A stretch of 64,000 nucleotides of DNA from Branchinecta lynchi (GCA_023053575.1 JAKZAP010000008.1:149001-213000); one strand, 5' to 3'; shown: positions 31,836-43,130, counted from the first letter of the stretch. The notes: generated by a model from the sequence alone, not told the origin. Numbers and translations are program-made.

Positions 31836-33230
31836 TTATGGCACTTGCCTTCCGGCCAAGTGCCATATACCGATCACTTTTCCGTCGGCCTGTCGGTCGG
31901 TCGGTCAGTCCGGTGTTTGCGAGCTAGGGTACTTCCAGATGTGCTAGGACTATGAAACTTGGCAGGCGTATTAGGAACCTGACCAAACTAACTTGGAAAT
32001 AGTCACTTGCCCCATCCGACCTTCGTGGGGGGAGGGGGAGTCGGCAAAATCCAGAAAATAGGGACATGCATAACTTTCAAATGGGTGATCGGATCTTGAT
32101 CAAACTTGATATCTGGAAAGACCTCGTGTCTCAGATGTCTCATTTCAAGTCCGGACCGGATCCGATGAATCTTGGGGGGGGGGGGGCCGGAAATCGTGAA
32201 ATCTCAGAGTGGAGCGATCGGAATGAAACTTGGTGGGAAGAACAAGCACAAGCTCTAGATTCATAACTGACAGAAATGGGTCGGATTCGGACACTGTGGG
32301 GGGAGTTCGAGGGGGGTTCCGGAATTCTGGCGATCCGTAGTTAATGTAGTTCCAGGTGGGCTGGGACGATAAAACTTGGCAGGCGTATCAGGGACACGAC
32401 AAGATTAACTTGGAAAGAGTCACTCGCCTGATCTGACCATCGCGGGGGGGGGGGAGACGACGGAATCCAGAAATTAGTTGCATTCATAACTTTCGAACGG
32501 GTCATCGGATCTTAATGAATCTTGATATCTTGAAAGACCTCATGTCCCAGGTGTCCCGTTCCAAGTCCGGACCAGATCCGATGAACTAGGGGGGGGGGTC
32601 GGAGGGGAGAACCGGAAATTTTTTGACACGCCGAGAGTGGAGCGATCAGGATGAAACTTGGTCGGAAGTACAGGCACAAGTCCTAGGTGCATCAGTGACA
32701 GGATAGGACCGGATTCGAGTACCGAGGGGAGGGGGGGATGTAGGGGGTGTCCTGAATTCCGGTTTTCGTGATTTAAGGTACTTCCAGATGTGCTATGACG
32801 ATAAAACCTTTGCTGGAGCATTAGCCTAGAAACTTGACATCATTGGGTTAGACATCGTCACTTCTCCAATCCAACCATCCTTTAAAGAACTCATCTTAAC
32901 CGCAAAATACAAAGAATACTTTTAAGCAAAATTTACTTTTCCACGATCGCTATGAGCACATGATCCTTTTTGGCCTCAAGGGTTTTGCTTAGAAATAATT
33001 TTTAAGCACCCTTAAAGTACGCATCTTAACCGAAAAGTGAAAAAAAAACTTTTGACCATCACTTCCATCCTCTAAACCAGCCTTGCAAGTTTGGTGCATC
33101 TTAACCGAAGGTGAAAAAAATACTTGTGACCATCACTTCCGTCTGACCCGGCCTTGCAAGTGTCATATGAGCTTCCAGCTCTTGTTGCATTCAAGGCTGG
33201 AACGCATTTAAAAAAAAAAAATCTGTAAAA
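31836..33230 (+). repeat. Composite repeat family B, copy 3, inserted into an inverted-repeat element
   Basis: Left end TTATGGCACTTGCCTTCCGG and CCAAGTGCCATATACC, three higher-order units (TTCCAGATGTGCTAGGAC near 31933, diverged near 32348, and near 32776), right end CAAGTGTCATATGAGC and CAGCTCTTGTTGCATT with an A-run. It interrupts a GTGTTCCACCCT element at a position that is continuous in the copy at 50775. Confidence 0.85.
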
Positions 33231-33420
33231 TATCACTCCACGGGGTAATCGGGCCAATCACGTTACAGATATTCGTAGTTACCACGCTTACTACGCTACC
33301 GAGCATGGTAAGCAAATAGTTACTTTTTCGAGAAGGTTGGAACGGTCAGTGTAGTAGCTTTTTACGAGGTTGGAACGAAAATAGTAACTAATAGTTAATG
33401 TTGTTAGAAGGGTGGAAAAC
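33231..33420. mobile_element. GTGTTCCACCCT-family element, right part (split copy)
   Basis: AATATCACTCCACGGGGTAA, CCAATCACGTTACAGATATT, TAGTTACCACGCTTACTACG, GAAGGTTGGAACGGTCAG and the end TTAGAAGGGTGGAAAAC. Confidence 0.85.
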
Positions 33421-33573
33421 TCTCCCTGTTTCCCTCCTCCCGGAATATCCGCTATCCGGCCCTAGACCTTACGGTGGCATTCTCGGAAAACACAGCATGT
33501 AACGTACCGTTCATCTTCAAATAAGAGTTAGGAATCGTGACAGGGCCTTGATCAATTTCTTTTGTCGTTTTAG

Positions 33574-33711
33574 TGGCTTATAACATCTTCGTGGAAGACT
33601 TCATGGTTGATAACGTGAAGTATATCTGGAAAGGAATAACTTTTAAGCAGCTAAGAGATATTTTGAAGGAAGGAGCGAAGATCCGAGCTTTCCCCATAGT
33701 TGAGTCGCCAG
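33574..33711 (+). CDS. CLCN2-like: ClC-2-type chloride channel, exon 8 of window (CBS domain 1, first half)
   Basis: A 138-base exon after TTTTAG, ending at G|GTAAGT. It reads M-AYNIFVEDFMVDNVKYI, then TFKQLRDILKEGAKIRAFPI and VESPG. The V-E-D-x-M-V start and the V-E-S-P end are typical of the first cytosolic CBS domain of ClC-1/2, a nucleotide-binding regulatory module. The preceding 6.1-kb intron contains a TTAAAGGACC element, a LINE remnant and two blocks of repeat B. Confidence 0.92.
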
Positions 33712-33837
33712 GTAAGTTAAGACAAACAAAAATCATAAGAAAAATATGGCTGTGTACTGAAAATTTAGAAGTTCATCGAAGACCCTGCCAAGCTATTTCC
33801 GCGGCGTGAGCATGCACCTTCAGGCCGCCTTTCTAGG

Positions 33838-34142
33838 AAAATGGAAATAGCTGAATTTTTGTTCTTTCATCATTACTAGGTTTTCTTCATCGATAGTAGG
33901 TTTTTCTCCAGTTTGTCTTCGAAAACTTTGTCTACTGAAAAATCGTGTATGCGTCGAAAAACTTCCATTTTTACTTGCGTTTTTACTGCGTCGACGCAAC
34001 GCAAGAATAGAACCTGGTTCTGTTCTTGCGTTGCGTTTTAATTGTCGGCGTAACCGCTACGTTGCGTCAGCGCAACCGCGACGCAGAGGTTGCGTAGCTA
34101 AGTGTGCAAGCCTCAACGCATCAGTGTGAAAGCGGCTTAACC
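33838..34142. mobile_element. Inverted-repeat element K, copy 2 (left end lost)
   Basis: CATCATTACTAGGTTTTC, AACGCAAGAATAGAACC, GGTTCTGTTCTTGCGTTGCG and the end CAACGCATCAGTGTGAAAGC GGC. Phrases match 41689-42110. Confidence 0.7.
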
Positions 34143-34923
34143 ACATATATTAAGGCATATGACATATGTTTTCTGCTCGGAATCGTGGTCGATGTCCATT
34201 GATGAAAACAAGCGAACCGGGTGGATCGTCAACTGTTTCCCGTCGGCCGGATGACCTTCTGTTTCGGTGTTATCATTTGAGCCAATCAGTTTTCATGGTC
34301 AACGTTGACGCTGCTGACTTTCAGCAGTACTGGGAGTGTAATTTGCGCTCCTGCTTCCTTCCTTGGTAGCTTGTATATCTGTGACTACTAGGCACGCCGA
34401 ACTGGGTGGTGCGGACGTTGCTGGCAGCGTGGAATGCCTTTGAAACGGCGGCTGTTGACTTGTTTACACTTACAGAAACCATTAAAACGGGAACGGTTTC
34501 CTAGGCAGCCTCAAACTCTCTGCTCTCCTTCTCTGTAGAAAATCTCTTGGTTTTATTAGTTCAATTTCGGCTTTTTACAAGATGGCTGACGGATCTCTCT
34601 AAGCTAATTAATTTCATCAGCAGATGGAAGGAACCCCGATTCCACGTCACCCCGTTACAACCGTAATGTAATGTTTATCTTTCACCAATCGTACAGGAAA
34701 GAGAAAATGATGGAGTACAAAAAAGAAAGAAAGTAGGGAGGAGCATAGCCTCCCACTGAAAGTTGATAAGGCAGGTATGTGAAAAATGCGTCCCCGATTC
34801 TAAACATGCGATCGGAAATAGCCTTAGTGACTACCAGCTTATCGGTTAATGACAGTTTCTCTTCTTCGGCTATCGACTGCCGACCGCGTGAAGAAGTATG
34901 TAGCTTCTGTTTTCTCGTTTTAG
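34143..34923. other. Intron remainder, nothing recognised
   Basis: No repeat phrase or coding motif noticed. Confidence 0.45.
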
Positions 34924-35044
34924 GGAATAAGATGTTACTAGGCTCCATCCAGCGTTGGGAGCTGATTAACGTTCTTAACTTGCATATCGGTCGAGAGCGG
35001 AGACTGGAGGTGGCAGCACAATGGCAGGAAGAAGCGCGTTTCAG
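34924..35044 (+). CDS. CLCN2-like: ClC-2-type chloride channel, exon 9 of window (CBS domain 1, end)
   Basis: A 121-base exon between TTTTAG and CAG|GTAAGA. It encodes (G)NKMLLGSIQRWELINVLN, then a charged helix LHIGRERRLEVAAQWQEEAR. L-L-G-S-I-x-R closes CBS1 in this family. The exon ends with two bases of an Arg codon completed at 38398. Confidence 0.9.
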
Positions 35045-35204
35045 GTAAGAGTCTCAGGTTTTGAATTCTTCGACAAAGCGAGCCAGAATTTTGCGACCGA
35101 TGAGACCGTACGGAAAGCAAACTTATATGATTATGAAGCTGAAAATGTTGCCATGTTGTACCCATGTTGCCAGCATTGAGCCCAAAGCAGCAGGATTACT
35201 CAAG

Positions 35205-36760
35205 TCGAGTAGAGTAGAGTAGAGTAGAGTAGATTTTTAATTCTAAAAAGTAACTTTCACGGCGTGAACGTCGAATTTGACTTCTACATCCAAACATAAC
35301 TAAACACTCGAATCAATTTGTCAATTCAATAATAATTGCAACACAATTCGTAAACAAATTCATCAATCGATACAAAACTTATCTAACACAGTTTACACGA
35401 AAGACTCATTCGGCGAACATTTTGCCAAACTTTAATGAAATGATTTAATTTTTTTTCCAAATTCAATCAAAGTCAATTTTTAATCATTACGTCAAAAGCA
35501 ATTTCACTGAAATCCATATATGAAACAAAATAAAACATAATAAAAGGGTCATAAAAAACTAACAATTCAACGAAAATAATGACTATGTTTACTGGCTGTT
35601 GTACAGTTCAATAAAACTTGGAACAAAACTCCTTCGTTACCTTTCATGTTTTGTGGGGACTGGATTTAATTTGGGTACTTTCTGAGCCTTGTCGCGCTGT
35701 GATCTGTTGCGGATGGGTGTGTGGAGTTCGGGGAGAATGGGACGCAATCTGGGAACTTGGTGCCGAAATTAAGGCATAAAAGGTTTCTTCTCGCGTCCAA
35801 GGTGGTGAGCTTGAACTTGCCAAGCAGATAATGGTAAGGAAGCTTCCCTTCCCCATTAATGATCCTAAGCGCTCGTTTTTGAATGTTTTCAATCTTATAA
35901 ACATGCTCAGAAGTAAGCCCAAGCTGAAATAGTTACTCCAAGTAATTTAATAAGACTAACAGAGATTTCGGGAGGAATGGAGTTTGTGAAAGTGGGCACG
36001 GATTTTAAAAAATCACAGTCATGGTCGATGATTTTGGGGAGTTAACCCTCATCTTCGACAAAGACGCTTGCTGAGTGGCATCCTCAAGTAGAGCCGTAAT
36101 TGAACTTTTTATATTCCGTCGACATACCTCCAGTGCAGACAGGTCGTCCACGTACTTCCAACGATCTGGGTGGTCAGTCAATAGGCTATTGATCATTATT
36201 AAAAATTAAATTGGTCCCATCAGAATTCCTTGGGGGACACCACAAAAAATAGGGAGGGGATCAGAAAAGATGTTTTTGTATTTAAGAACTTGAGAACGAT
36301 TTGTTAAAAAAGAAGCAACAATTTTGACTAAAAAAGGACTCACTTGTAACTCGATTAACAGTTTGTTGACAAGGATATTATGGTCAATTAGGTCGAAAGC
36401 TTTCTGGAGATCTATTAATAAAAGATTCAACCAAGTACCAGGGTTTTCAAGATTTTTCAGAATAGTGTCAAGAAGACTAACAAAGTAGTGCGAAGTAGAG
36501 ACCTCGTTGAGGTTCCCGAATTGTTGTAAATCAATAAGACCAAGAATCTCTGCCTTTAACGAATCGTCCAAGAAACCCTCGTACATTTTTGAAAAAACTG
36601 GGGTCAGGGTTATTGGTCGAACACCACTTTCTTTTGGATTGGTGTGATATAGCCCAACTTCCAGCACGTCGGGTAATTTCCGGATTTACTGATATCATTG
36701 AAAATGTTTGCAAGGGGTGTTGCTAACTTATCAGGAAATGTTTTTTATTAGATCCACTGG
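35205..36760 (-). mobile_element. LINE D with GTAGA tail (degenerate)
   Basis: Minus-strand reading, from the 5' side: GVRPITLTPVFSKMYEGFLD, LLIDLQKAFDLIDHNILVNK, FCGVPQGILMGPI, KYVDDLSALEVCRRNI, then HVYKIENIQKRALRI. The catalytic Y-V-D-D and the A-F-D motif are intact, but stops separate the blocks. The 3' end on the plus strand is an AGAGT/GTAGA pentamer run at 35205-35233. Confidence 0.88.
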
Positions 36761-36774
36761 CCGTTTTCGTACCT

Positions 36775-37107
36775 GAGAAGGTTTGGCCTCAAGAGACGCG
36801 CACTACTAACATGCTTTAAAACATATGTGAAACCAAGTGTCTAATACGCCTGTCCTGTTTGGCATAGTGCGCTTACTGTCAAGGAGAGTGACCGAATCAA
36901 AAGTACCCAGAAACGTCCCTGCTAAATTATTTTCGGAAACGAATACGTACCATTACCAGGCAAGCCTCGGAAGTCCTAACGCTACAAACGTTTAAGGAAA
37001 GACGTCACGAACTAGTCATGAATTTGGGGAAAAAACTAAACTCCGACGATCACAGGGACATATAATGCCGGATTTCATAGAACAGGAAGACGCAAGGTCC
37101 ACAAGAA
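36775..37107 (+). mobile_element. LINE C-terminal remnant, plus strand
   Basis: Plus-strand reading with stops: LLTCFKTYVKPSV, YACPVWHSALTVKESDRIKS, TQKR and IIFGNEY, the same C-terminal phrase as in the remnant at 28617-29154. It ends against a GGATA run. Confidence 0.7.
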
Positions 37108-37830
37108 GGATAGGATAGGATAGGATACTTATTTTATTAATAAACACGGTTTAACTCTTCTGTATTTACATCTACTGCACTAATGGAAAAACCTACGTTT
37201 TTGCTGGCGTGCAGTAGTAAAGGTTAACCATTTTCTAAACACACCAACAAACAACATAATAAATAACTAATGAAAAAAAAGAAAAAAAAGGAAAAGAACA
37301 GACCCCCCCCCAAAAAAAAAAAAAAAAAAAACAGACCAGACTCCTTCACATTATAACCTCCAAAATAAACATATACCTCCCAACAACCCTACTCCCTCCC
37401 TACCACCCCGACCACCCATCCACCAATTCCTCCCTACCACCCCCAACGAACCATTCCTCCCAACCAGCCAGACCACCCTACCTAACTACCGCCCCCTACC
37501 CCCTAACAAATAAATACATTTCTCAACCATCTTTTATTAAATATTCTTTTAATTTTCTCTTAAACTCTAAAAGATGTTCAGCCGCCCTGACGCTCACTGG
37601 TAAAGAATTCCAGACTGCAGTTCCAAGAAACTGCAATCGAAATCCTGCTCGTGTGCTACTCTTAAGCTCAATCACCAAATTTTCACTATTCCTCGTATCA
37701 TATTGATGAATATCACTGTTTGCACGGTAAGTATCACGAAAAACAACAAAAAGAAGAGCGGTTAAACTTGCTAGTAAACCCCAGCTGAAGCTCCCTCCAG
37801 CTCAATCATCTGAGTGAAATCTGAAATCTT
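37107..37830 (-). mobile_element. LINE remnant with GGATA tail
   Basis: A GGATA pentamer run at 37107-37128, a low-complexity C/A-rich stretch to 37540, then on the minus strand the C-terminal phrase YDTRNSENLVIELKSSTRAG, FRLQFLGTAVWNSLP, EHLLEFKRKLKEYL. This is the same protein end as in LINE E (YDTRNNDRLVSESRKSSRAS). Confidence 0.78.
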
Positions 37831-38397
37831 TTGCGCCTTATTTTATTCGACATTTTAACTCTGTTTGACTATGTTGTTGTTATTCTATCAGTTTTGATGT
37901 GACCAAGTTTATGTTTGTTTTATTAATAGTGATTTCAGTGTGCTGTTTCTGTATGTAGTCATAAGTATTTGTCCCGATGATCGAATATTATTGTAACACA
38001 AACAAATTATAATAATGTTAGTAATACTTTATTATGGACCAAATTAAGAAACCAAATTGTATATTGCATGAACATTATGTAAAGTAATAGTAACGTAATG
38101 TACTTGTATGTTGGTGAGTTTTTATTGACATTTTCCTATGCTATTTTTCGCAATAAAGAATTTTTGGATGAATAAAGAGCATTTGAATTTAAATTTGAAA
38201 ATGCGAGATTTATCGTTAACGAATGGTTAAAAATGATCTAGTTTCGCATGCGCCAGGATGACACAAGTTTTGTTATAGGTTCAGTCTTTAATTTCCTCCT
38301 ATATTTTCTTTGAATCCAGAGAAACGCGGAAAAATCGACTTAGACGAGCTCTAAAGGACTTCTTAGTAATAACGGTCTTAACGGTTCACTTTTACAG
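37831..38397. other. Intron end, A/T-rich, nothing recognised
   Basis: No repeat family noticed before the acceptor at 38397. Confidence 0.45.
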
Positions 38398-38851
38398 AGT
38401 TGAGGATGGTCTCAGCTCCTTGCTTCAAGGCTCAGATGGCCTTTCCCCGCCACCGGCTTATCAGACGCTCCATCCTCCACTTCTCAAGCCCGGATTCCTT
38501 CAGCTGCCGTCAAGGAGGAGTCTCCCAAGCCAACCAACTGCCACTTCAGCCGAAGAGCCAAATGGAACCAGTTCACAGGTTTCTCCAGCAGTTGAGCTGG
38601 CCAATCCCGGCCCATCCCAGTCTGCACCAGTTGTCATCGATAATTCGCAGTCCGCCCTTCAGCCTCCTCCAGTGGAAGAGAAACAGCGGCGCCCCTCTCG
38701 GTTCGAAGTGACGCTCACTGCAGCTTCGGATCTTCCCGCATCAAATCCAGCGCTTGCCGCTAGTCCTATCAGCCCGCTTATTCATCCAAGAGTGGCGTCA
38801 ATACTCGACCCTGCCAGGTCATCAAGCTTCACGTATGGTGGTGGTGACACT
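38398..38851 (+). CDS. CLCN2-like: ClC-2-type chloride channel, exon 10 of window (long Pro/Ser-rich inter-CBS linker)
   Basis: A 454-base exon, acceptor TTACAG, donor ACT|GTGAGT. After the split Arg it encodes 151 residues rich in Pro, Ser, Leu and Gln with no fold signature, ending with KQRRPSRFEVTLT, a stretch of small residues and SSSFTYGGGDT. The R-R-x-S-R-F-x-V-T phrase is a known conserved element of the linker between the two CBS domains and a possible basophilic-kinase site (inference). Phase and open frame agree with both neighbours. The rest is variable linker and cannot be assigned more function. Confidence 0.85.
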
Positions 38852-38872
38852 GTGAGTATGCTATTTTCACTT

Positions 38873-40266
38873 TTAAATGACCCGTCGTACCTGTAATACC
38901 AATGGAACCCCTAATTATGGACCCGGAGACCCGAAGTTCATACGGTACATTCTGAACGCGCTAACGACACCGCGCTATTCTTTCCACTTGCCACAGTTGA
39001 CTAAATTCCATATGCATTATGCCCCCATTGATGCGTAAAACCGGTTTTCTCAGTTTTTGGGATCCCAAAACGTGGGGGGATACCTATGACATCGTAAAAG
39101 TTGTCCGTCTGTCAGTTCGTCCGTCTGTCCGTCTGTTAGCACGATAACTCTCGAAGGGAATGAGATATGTTGATGAAACTTGGTGTGAGGACTCTTTGTG
39201 TCAAGGGTAAGATCAAGTTCGTAGATGGGCTCTGTAGCCTTACATTTAGGGGTGGGGGAGGGGGTTCAAATTAAGTGGCAAACAAAATATTTGTAAACAG
39301 CTAATGTGATAGTCGACTATGGGGTAAGAAGACATGCTGACCACGAATGTGCAAATCATTTTCTCGTCCGACAAGTAGTTCGCCCGGAATCCGGCAAAAA
39401 CCGGCAAGTTGGTTAAAAGTAAAAGTTTCATTTGAAGTTTGATTAAATGTTCAATTTAGGGGTAAAAACACATGATGGACACGATGGTGAAAACCATTTT
39501 CTCGCCGGACGTGGAATCCGGCTAAAACCGGAAAGTTGGTTAAAAGTAGAAGTTTGATTTGAAGTTGATTAAATGTTCGATCTAGGGGTAAGCAGACATG
39601 CTGAACACTTATGTGAAAAGCATTTTCTTCCCGGAATACTCATTTTCCCGGAATCCGGCCAAACGGATTTTTTTTTAAGTAAAAAGTTTTATTTGAAGTT
39701 GATTAGATTACAGATTTAGGGGTAAGAAGAGACGCTGAGTCTGTATATGACAACCATTTTTTAACCGGACATATAATTCATCCAGAATCCAGTTGTAACC
39801 GTTATTGTTTAGAAGCTAAAGTTTTAATTGAAATCGATTAGATGTGCTTTACTAATAAGGAGATACCGTACGCTGAATTCGATTCTGAATTTTCTTTTCT
39901 TGCTTGACAAGTAGTTCGCTCGGAATTCGGCCGAAACCGGAAATTTGGCTGAAGTAAAGCAGGAAGTTTCGATCAGTATCGTCAAAATAGATATGGCTTA
40001 TAGAGGTATATCTGAACTTGGTTTTCTCTAATGATTAGCCTGGCGAAGACTGGATCTGGCGAAGACAAGACCCAGTCGCCTGGATCAAATATTACATTTT
40101 TGGGATCCCATCGAAACCTTAGGTCTTGTTCTAGAAGTGAATGAGTCTGGGCGTAAAACAAACGAAGCCGTGGATAATTTGTTAAAAGGAGAGCTTAGTT
40201 TTACAGTATTTAGATGGTTTTGGATATTGGAAAGTGAACAGTCAATAGTGCGAGGTCTACTTCAAA
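38873..40266. mobile_element. TTAAAGGACC-family element split by a family C copy
   Basis: Left part TTTTAAATGACCCGTCGTAC, TAATACCAATGGAACCCC, CATACGGTACATTCTGAA and CTTTCCACTTGCCAC. Right part from about 40113 ends GTCAATAGTGCGAGGTCTAC. The middle (39045-40112) is a family C element absent from the copies at 15728 and 27720. Confidence 0.72.
39045..40112 (+). repeat. Composite repeat family C, copy 1
   Basis: Both ends carry TTTTTGGGATCCCA. After CGTGGGGGGATACCTATGAC it has GTCCGTCTGTCCGTCTGTTA, GCACGATAACTCTCGAA and GATGAAACTTGGTGTGAGG. Five diverged tandem units of about 125-135 bases follow, each with TTTAGGGGTAAGAAGAC, CATTTTCTCGCCGGAC and GGAATCCGGC. Confidence 0.8.
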
Positions 40267-41544
40267 GTCCTAATCCAAACATTCCGTTTACCTTTTCTTA
40301 GCTATTGCATGCCACAGGTTTATTTTGAATTGAACGCAATTGCCGGGTTGCTGTTTCGGCTCGAAAAAAAAACCACGCCGAAAGTCTTCTTTTCTAGATG
40401 ACGAGATTTTCCAGGATTGATTAGCAAAGAATTATAAGACCTAATTGATAATTTTTGTATGTCTTCAGAGGTACCACACTGGTCTTGGTTTTTTAATTTA
40501 TTTGTGGAGTATTAGATGGAAATTATTATTTTGACCCTTGGCTCCCTACGTCCCATAACAGCTGTCCGGGATAATCGGCTGAGATTTATTCCAGACAGGG
40601 TTATTTCAATCCTAGGAAATTTGGTTTTTTTTTTTTTAATTTGCTCATTATTTTACGGTTTTTTTAGTGGGTTTAAACATTCATAGGGACAATAGGGATG
40701 GTTAGCATTGTGTATGTGGTAGAAATACCGTTTTTTGTGGCCCCCTTTAAGCTAAGTCTGCACTGACAGCAATTTTCTCTTCGCCACACGTACGTCGCTG
40801 TTGGAGAATAATGTTACCTTGCCCATGAAGATCGCCCATCAGTCGGAACTTTAACCTAACGCTTGTCTAGATGGAGCGTAAATCCTGGTCTGTCTCAGCT
40901 GACTTAAACCAATTTACTGGCTGACCCCTAAAAAAACTTCCAATCGTTCAACCGTCATTTAGTCGTCTAAAGGACTAAATGGCTAAAGGACGTGTATAAG
41001 TGGGGTTTTGGTACCATGGTAGCCTTGGAGCAGCCTTACCGAAGATCCGGCTAATGCTGACTCGGTCTTTAGTTGACATTTTTATTCTGATCAGTATGAT
41101 TACTCACAGGTTCTCAGAGTCATTAGAGGTGAAAGCCTTTTATGTTGCATTATATTATTTATTATAAGCCTGCATATTCGGCCCTATTTAGGCACTTTCT
41201 GACCCGGCTTTTGTGTCTGAATAATGGCTAGATATAACCCGTCAAAGTAAGCACAAATCACGAAGACGGAATAAATAATAAGGACAAAAAGAGAAAAAGA
41301 AAGGAATACACGAAAGAGAATTAAAAGACGAAAGAGGCTAACCAATATAACTTTTACCCTGAAACTAAACAAAGAGGGCTTTCCAGTCGTGATCAACGTT
41401 TTGGCTATATGTTTATATTTGTTTCTCCACTGCTGTTAGTGGATTTAAATAATTCACGACGCTAGCATTCTTTCGGGTGGAGATTCATTAGCGGTTACAG
41501 TCTGGTCCGGCGTAGGTTCTATTTTCTCGATAGAGCATGAAAAG
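40267..41544. other. Intron sequence, nothing recognised
   Basis: No repeat family noticed apart from short T-runs. Confidence 0.45.
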
Positions 41545-41640
41545 GACCCTTGCCAAGAGGAGTTGAAATATCGCTAGAATATATCTCAGCTGGCTTCTCC
41601 GCTTAGCGTCGTCGAATTTGGTTCGCAGTCAACTTGGGAT
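41545..41640. repeat. Foldback-family fragment
   Basis: GGACCCTTGCCAAGAGGAG followed by TTGAAATATCGCTAGAAT, and GTCAACTTGGGATAACTG at the right. Confidence 0.65.
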
Positions 41641-41688
41641 AACTGAGAAAATTAAGCTCCATCGTTATCACTTGCAGTAGCAGCTGCT

Positions 41689-42110
41689 TAACCTTAACCT
41701 GCTTTCACATTGACGCGTCGTAACGATGCGTTGCGCGTCAGCAGCTCTCATGCTGAATGTGTATTTACGTTTTCCTTTCTCGGTTTCTGCTGCTTAATTT
41801 TCGTTTTCATCGCTAATTTTTCTTCATCATTAGTAGGTTTTTCTTCAGTTTTTCTTCAAAAACTTCAATTTTTCGCTGAAAAATCTGATGCGTACGCCTG
41901 GATGGAACGCAAGGATAGAACTTGGTTCTGTTCTTGCGTTTCTTTTTTATTTTTGCTTACGTCAGCTCTGCGTTGCGTCACCGCTAGCGCGACGCAGACG
42001 TTGTGTAGCTCAGTGTGAAAGGCTCAACGCGTCAATTTGTTTGTTGCTTTGTGTTGTTTATTGGAGCTTCCAGAATTTCTTCTCTATGCTCCATGTGAAA
42101 TCGGCTTACC
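41689..42110. mobile_element. Inverted-repeat element K, copy 1, touching a splice acceptor
   Basis: The left end AACCTTAACCTGCTTTCACA then TTGACGCGTCG is reversed near 42010-42033 and 42092-42110 (AACGCGTCAA ... GTGAAATCGGCTTACC), the right end being broken by about 60 extra bases. GGATAGAACTTGGTTCTGTT is shared with 33838-34142. Confidence 0.65.
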
Positions 42111-42123
42111 CTTTTTTCTTCAG

Positions 42124-42281
42124 GGAGATGTCTTTGCATTTGAGCGGGCTTCGAAGCCTAGAAAGTCGATTCTGAAGAAGACCACTTCGATGAGCACAGT
42201 TCCCTGGCCAGACTCAGGAACACCACCACCACTATCGCCTCCGGCTACGCCGTACCAGACTGTCACAGGCAATGAAAGCAG
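42124..42281 (+). CDS. CLCN2-like: ClC-2-type chloride channel, exon 11 of window (linker)
   Basis: A 158-base exon between TTCTTCAG and CAG|GTAAGT. It reads GDVFAFERASKPRKSILKKT, then TSMSTVPWPDSGTPPPLSP and ATPYQTVTGNES. The K-P-x-K-S-x-L-K-K-x-x-S phrase matches the second conserved linker element of ClC-2 proteins. The acceptor lies about ten bases from the end of an inverted-repeat element (41689-42110), so this splice site has a transposon as its immediate neighbour. Confidence 0.88.
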
Positions 42282-43130
42282 GTAAGTGACCTGTTCCTCA
42301 CTACACGCTGCAATTTTTTGCAATATACTGTCAGAAGCTTGATAAGTTATCACATAGTAGCGCATCTTTTTACTATAAGTTAACAAACATTACATAACAC
42401 TTAAAAGGGTCATAACAGTAATACTATCGGCATCTGAATTAAGGAAATTTATTTGAAGGGGGGGGCGGGGATTAGCGATTGGTAAGAAAATAAGGTTTAG
42501 GGGTAAAGATTAGGTTGAATGTTGAACTTTGGACCTGGTGGGATTGGATGGTAACAAAAGAAGGTTTAGTGGTAAGAATTAGGTTGAATGTTGGACCTTA
42601 CTTTTTCCCTATGTGTGGCAAGATGGACGACGGTATTCCATTTTATGTGGGAATGTAAAGGTCTGAGCTTTGTTGGAAATCAGCATTTTTTTCGGTGTGG
42701 AGATGATACCGACAAAAGTCTTGTCGGGAAAAGCCTATGATTGGACCTAGATCCTGATATCTGCTGTTTTTCATTTGTCGATCAATGACTGGGAAAAGTC
42801 TAAAATTGAAACTCTCTATTTCGGTGTGTTTTCAGTACCTGCTAACTATTCGTCAGTGCGAAACTTTTTGATGTGGTGACTGGAATATTCTCGTCGGTAA
42901 ATCCAAAAATGCACTAACCAAACACTTCTTTGTTCATTTCTGTTCCTTGACGGTAAACCAACCACGCCGGCAAACCTGTTTCCTCGAATTGCTCTTGAGT
43001 GATCTCTCTGTTCCCACCCATAAACTGGCCTTTGGGTTGATCTGGCTATTTACCAATCCGTGAAATAGTCCAGTTTATTCAGTGACTGTGAGTTTGAAAT
43101 TCCCGTCAGTGATACACCCACCAACTCATC
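42282..43130. other. Intron with an imperfect tandem
   Basis: AAGGTTTAGGGGTAAAGATT and AAGGTTTAGTGGTAAGAATT, each followed by AGGTTGAATGTTG, form an approximately 75-base duplication at 42490-42605. Nothing else recognised. Confidence 0.55.
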
